This document shows positions 62,830 to 64,000 of a stretch of DNA of 64,000 bases, in pieces. The DNA is from Polaromonas sp. Lineage in GTDB: Bacteria; Pseudomonadota; Gammaproteobacteria; Burkholderiales; Burkholderiaceae_C. Every line of letters begins with the position of its first letter. Position 1 is the stretch's first letter. A program made the translations under genes and the position numbers. The stretch is taken from positions 16,398 through 80,397 of the forward strand of contig NZ_JAQSDN010000043.1 of the NCBI RefSeq assembly GCF_029945925.1, in the 5' to 3' direction. The notes beneath the pieces are model-generated. The model saw nothing but the letters and a program-made list of their open reading frames with translations, searched no databases and was not told where the DNA came from.

Positions 62830-63710
62830 GACTGAAAGACCTTGGGCGTCGTGGCCAGATGAAAACCGTCAAACGGCTTGACGGCATCACGCCGCTGCGC
62901 CTCGGCATCGGGCAGGCGCATGGGCCAGCCCATGCGCGCCTGCGGCCGCGCGCCGTCCACGCGCAGCACGGTGCCGCTGATGAAACTGGCCGCGGGGCTC
63001 AGCAAAAACACGATGGCGGCCGAGGTTTCCGCCTCGGTGCCGAAGCGGCCCAGCGGCACGGTGCTGCGCATCTCGCGCAACATCACCCCGGCCTCGGGCG
63101 GGTAGTGGTCCATGCCGCTCGAGGCGATGTAACCCGGCGCCACCGCGTTGACGCGCACACCGCTGTGCGCCCACTCGGCTGCCGCGGTTTCGGTGAAGCT
63201 GACCATGCCGGCACGCGCGGCACCGCTGTGGCCCATGGAGGGCATGGAACCCCAGATGTCGGCGACGATGTTGACGATGCTGCCGCCGTGCTCCGCCATG
63301 GACTGCAGGTAACACTCGCGCGCCATCAGGAAGCCGCCCGTCAGGTTGGTGTTGATGACCGCTTCCCAGCCCTTGGCGCTGATGCTTTCCAGCGGCGCGA
63401 TGTACTGCCCACCCGCGTTGTTGACCAGGGCATTGATGCGGCCATGCGCAATCACAATCGCCGCGACCGTGACCTTCACCGCCTCTTCCTGGCGAATGTC
63501 GCAGGGGTGGAAACTGGCGCGGCCGCCGGCGGCCACAATCTCGCCGGCCACGTCATGCAGCTTTTCGAGCTTGCGGCCGATCAACACCACATGCGCGCCC
63601 AGGGCCGCCAGCTCATGCGCCGTGCAGCGGCCTATGCCGGAGCCGCCGCCGGTCACCGCCACCACCTTGCCGGCAAACAGGCCGGCGCTGAAGACGGAAC
63701 GGTAAGTCAT
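62826..63710 (-). CDS. atuB: Short-chain dehydrogenase/reductase, AtuB-like
   Basis: NAD(P)-dependent oxidoreductase. The 294-residue product has the cofactor motif VTGGGSGIGR (about 20-29) and VNNAGGQYIAPL. The usual Tyr-x-x-x-Lys site is replaced near ADIWGSMPSMGHSGAARAGM: the tyrosine position reads His (GHSGAARAG), so catalysis may be impaired or follow an enoyl-reductase-like scheme. The C-terminal extension is long. Start and stop overlap the tetR and atuC genes. Confidence 0.72.
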   Translation of the reverse strand: MTYRSVFSAGLFAGKVVAVTGGGSGIGRCTAHELAALGAHVVLIGRKLEKLHDVAGEIVAAGGRASFHPCDIRQEEAVKVTVAAIVIAHGRINALVNNAGGQYIAPLESISAKGWEAVINTNLTGGFLMARECYLQSMAEHGGSIVNIVADIWGSMPSMGHSGAARAGMVSFTETAAAEWAHSGVRVNAVAPGYIASSGMDHYPPEAGVMLREMRSTVPLGRFGTEAETSAAIVFLLSPAASFISGTVLRVDGARPQARMGWPMRLPDAEAQRRDAVKPFDGFHLATTPKVFQS

Positions 63711-64000
63711 GTGCGGGCTTTCCTTGTGGAGGGCGTCCGGTCTTCGCCGATGAACAGCGCCATGGCCGCGTCGGCCAGCTCATCGAGCGACGCACCCTTT
63801 CTGGCATCAAACCACTGCGCCGACCAGTTCAGCGCACCAAAAATCAGCAAGCGCGCCAGCTTCACCGGGGCCTGCAGCCGGCCCTGGTCGCTCAGGGCCT
63901 GGAGCACCGGCTCCCAGACCGACTCGTAGTCGCCCTGCAGCCTGGCCAGCAATGCGCGCTGCCTGGCCGTGATGGAACGCGACTCATACAGCATCACGGG
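63707..64000 (-). CDS. TetR-family regulator, C-terminal part (cut by the window edge)
   Basis: Only the last 98 residues are visible. They are helical and match the ligand-binding end of TetR regulators, with ARQRALLARLQGDYESVWEP and KLARLLIFGALNWSAQWFDA. The N-terminal DNA-binding part lies beyond 64,000. Its stop overlaps the SDR start (ATGA), which matches the pseudomonad arrangement of AtuR with the atu genes, so it is the likely local regulator. Confidence 0.75.
   Translation of the reverse strand, partial: PVMLYESRSITARQRALLARLQGDYESVWEPVLQALSDQGRLQAPVKLARLLIFGALNWSAQWFDARKGASLDELADAAMALFIGEDRTPSTRKART

Overview
The window is a G+C-rich chromosomal segment of a betaproteobacterium, most likely a Comamonadaceae member close to Polaromonas or Rhodoferax. 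This rests on the protein sequences (Burkholderiales-type DksA with a degraded zinc finger, Bug/TctC receptor, GltIJKL, DUF484-XerC) and on dispersed repeats I associate with that family. The genus is inferred from memory, not computed. No tRNA, rRNA, CRISPR array, prophage or intact insertion sequence was seen.

Layout. (1) 1-11,100, minus strand: division and cell-wall (dcw) cluster mraZ-rsmH-ftsL-ftsI-murE-murF-mraY-murD-ftsW, mostly joined by start/stop overlaps, with an autoregulatory-looking MraZ box upstream of mraZ. (2) 11,400-17,200, minus: STAS-domain protein, DksA with a histone-H1-like tail, a CobW-type metallochaperone GTPase and an RlmI-like methyltransferase. (3) 17,260-25,950: membrane protein with a degenerate GGDEF domain, the dapF-DUF484-xerC operon, a CMD-family protein, an MltB-type transglycosylase, a serine hydrolase and a TctC receptor. 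(4) 26,090-33,600: Nudix/metallo-beta-lactamase fusion, RNase P RNA, a FAD oxidoreductase, htpX and the pyrC-NYN-DUF3025 operon. (5) 33,775-37,000: glutamate/aspartate ABC transporter. (6) 37,458-44,130: LysR regulator, methyltransferase, nitrilase, HxlR-type regulator, Atm1-type ABC exporter and an acyl-CoA thioesterase. (7) 44,190-64,000: a catabolic region resembling the acyclic terpene utilization (atu) system. A tetR-atuBCDEF-acyl-CoA dehydrogenase-thioesterase operon lies at the right. AtuA (split in two) with an enoyl-CoA hydratase lies at the left. A branched-chain-type ABC transporter, an acyl-CoA synthetase and two paralogous binding proteins sit between them.

How the parts work together. 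The dcw block makes and polymerises peptidoglycan precursors. The right third looks like one unit that imports an acid, activates it to a CoA thioester, carboxylates it with a biotin enzyme, and beta-oxidises the product.

The most unusual signal is not a gene. At least three families of short dispersed repeats occur both between genes and in frame inside conserved enzymes: dapF, the Nudix/MBL protein, DUF3025, the FAD oxidoreductase, the Atm1-type transporter, atuE, atuC and, twice, the atuF biotin carboxylase. In each case the reading frame is kept and a short foreign-looking peptide is added. This resembles the Rickettsia palindromic element phenomenon, and I know of no named counterpart in this family.
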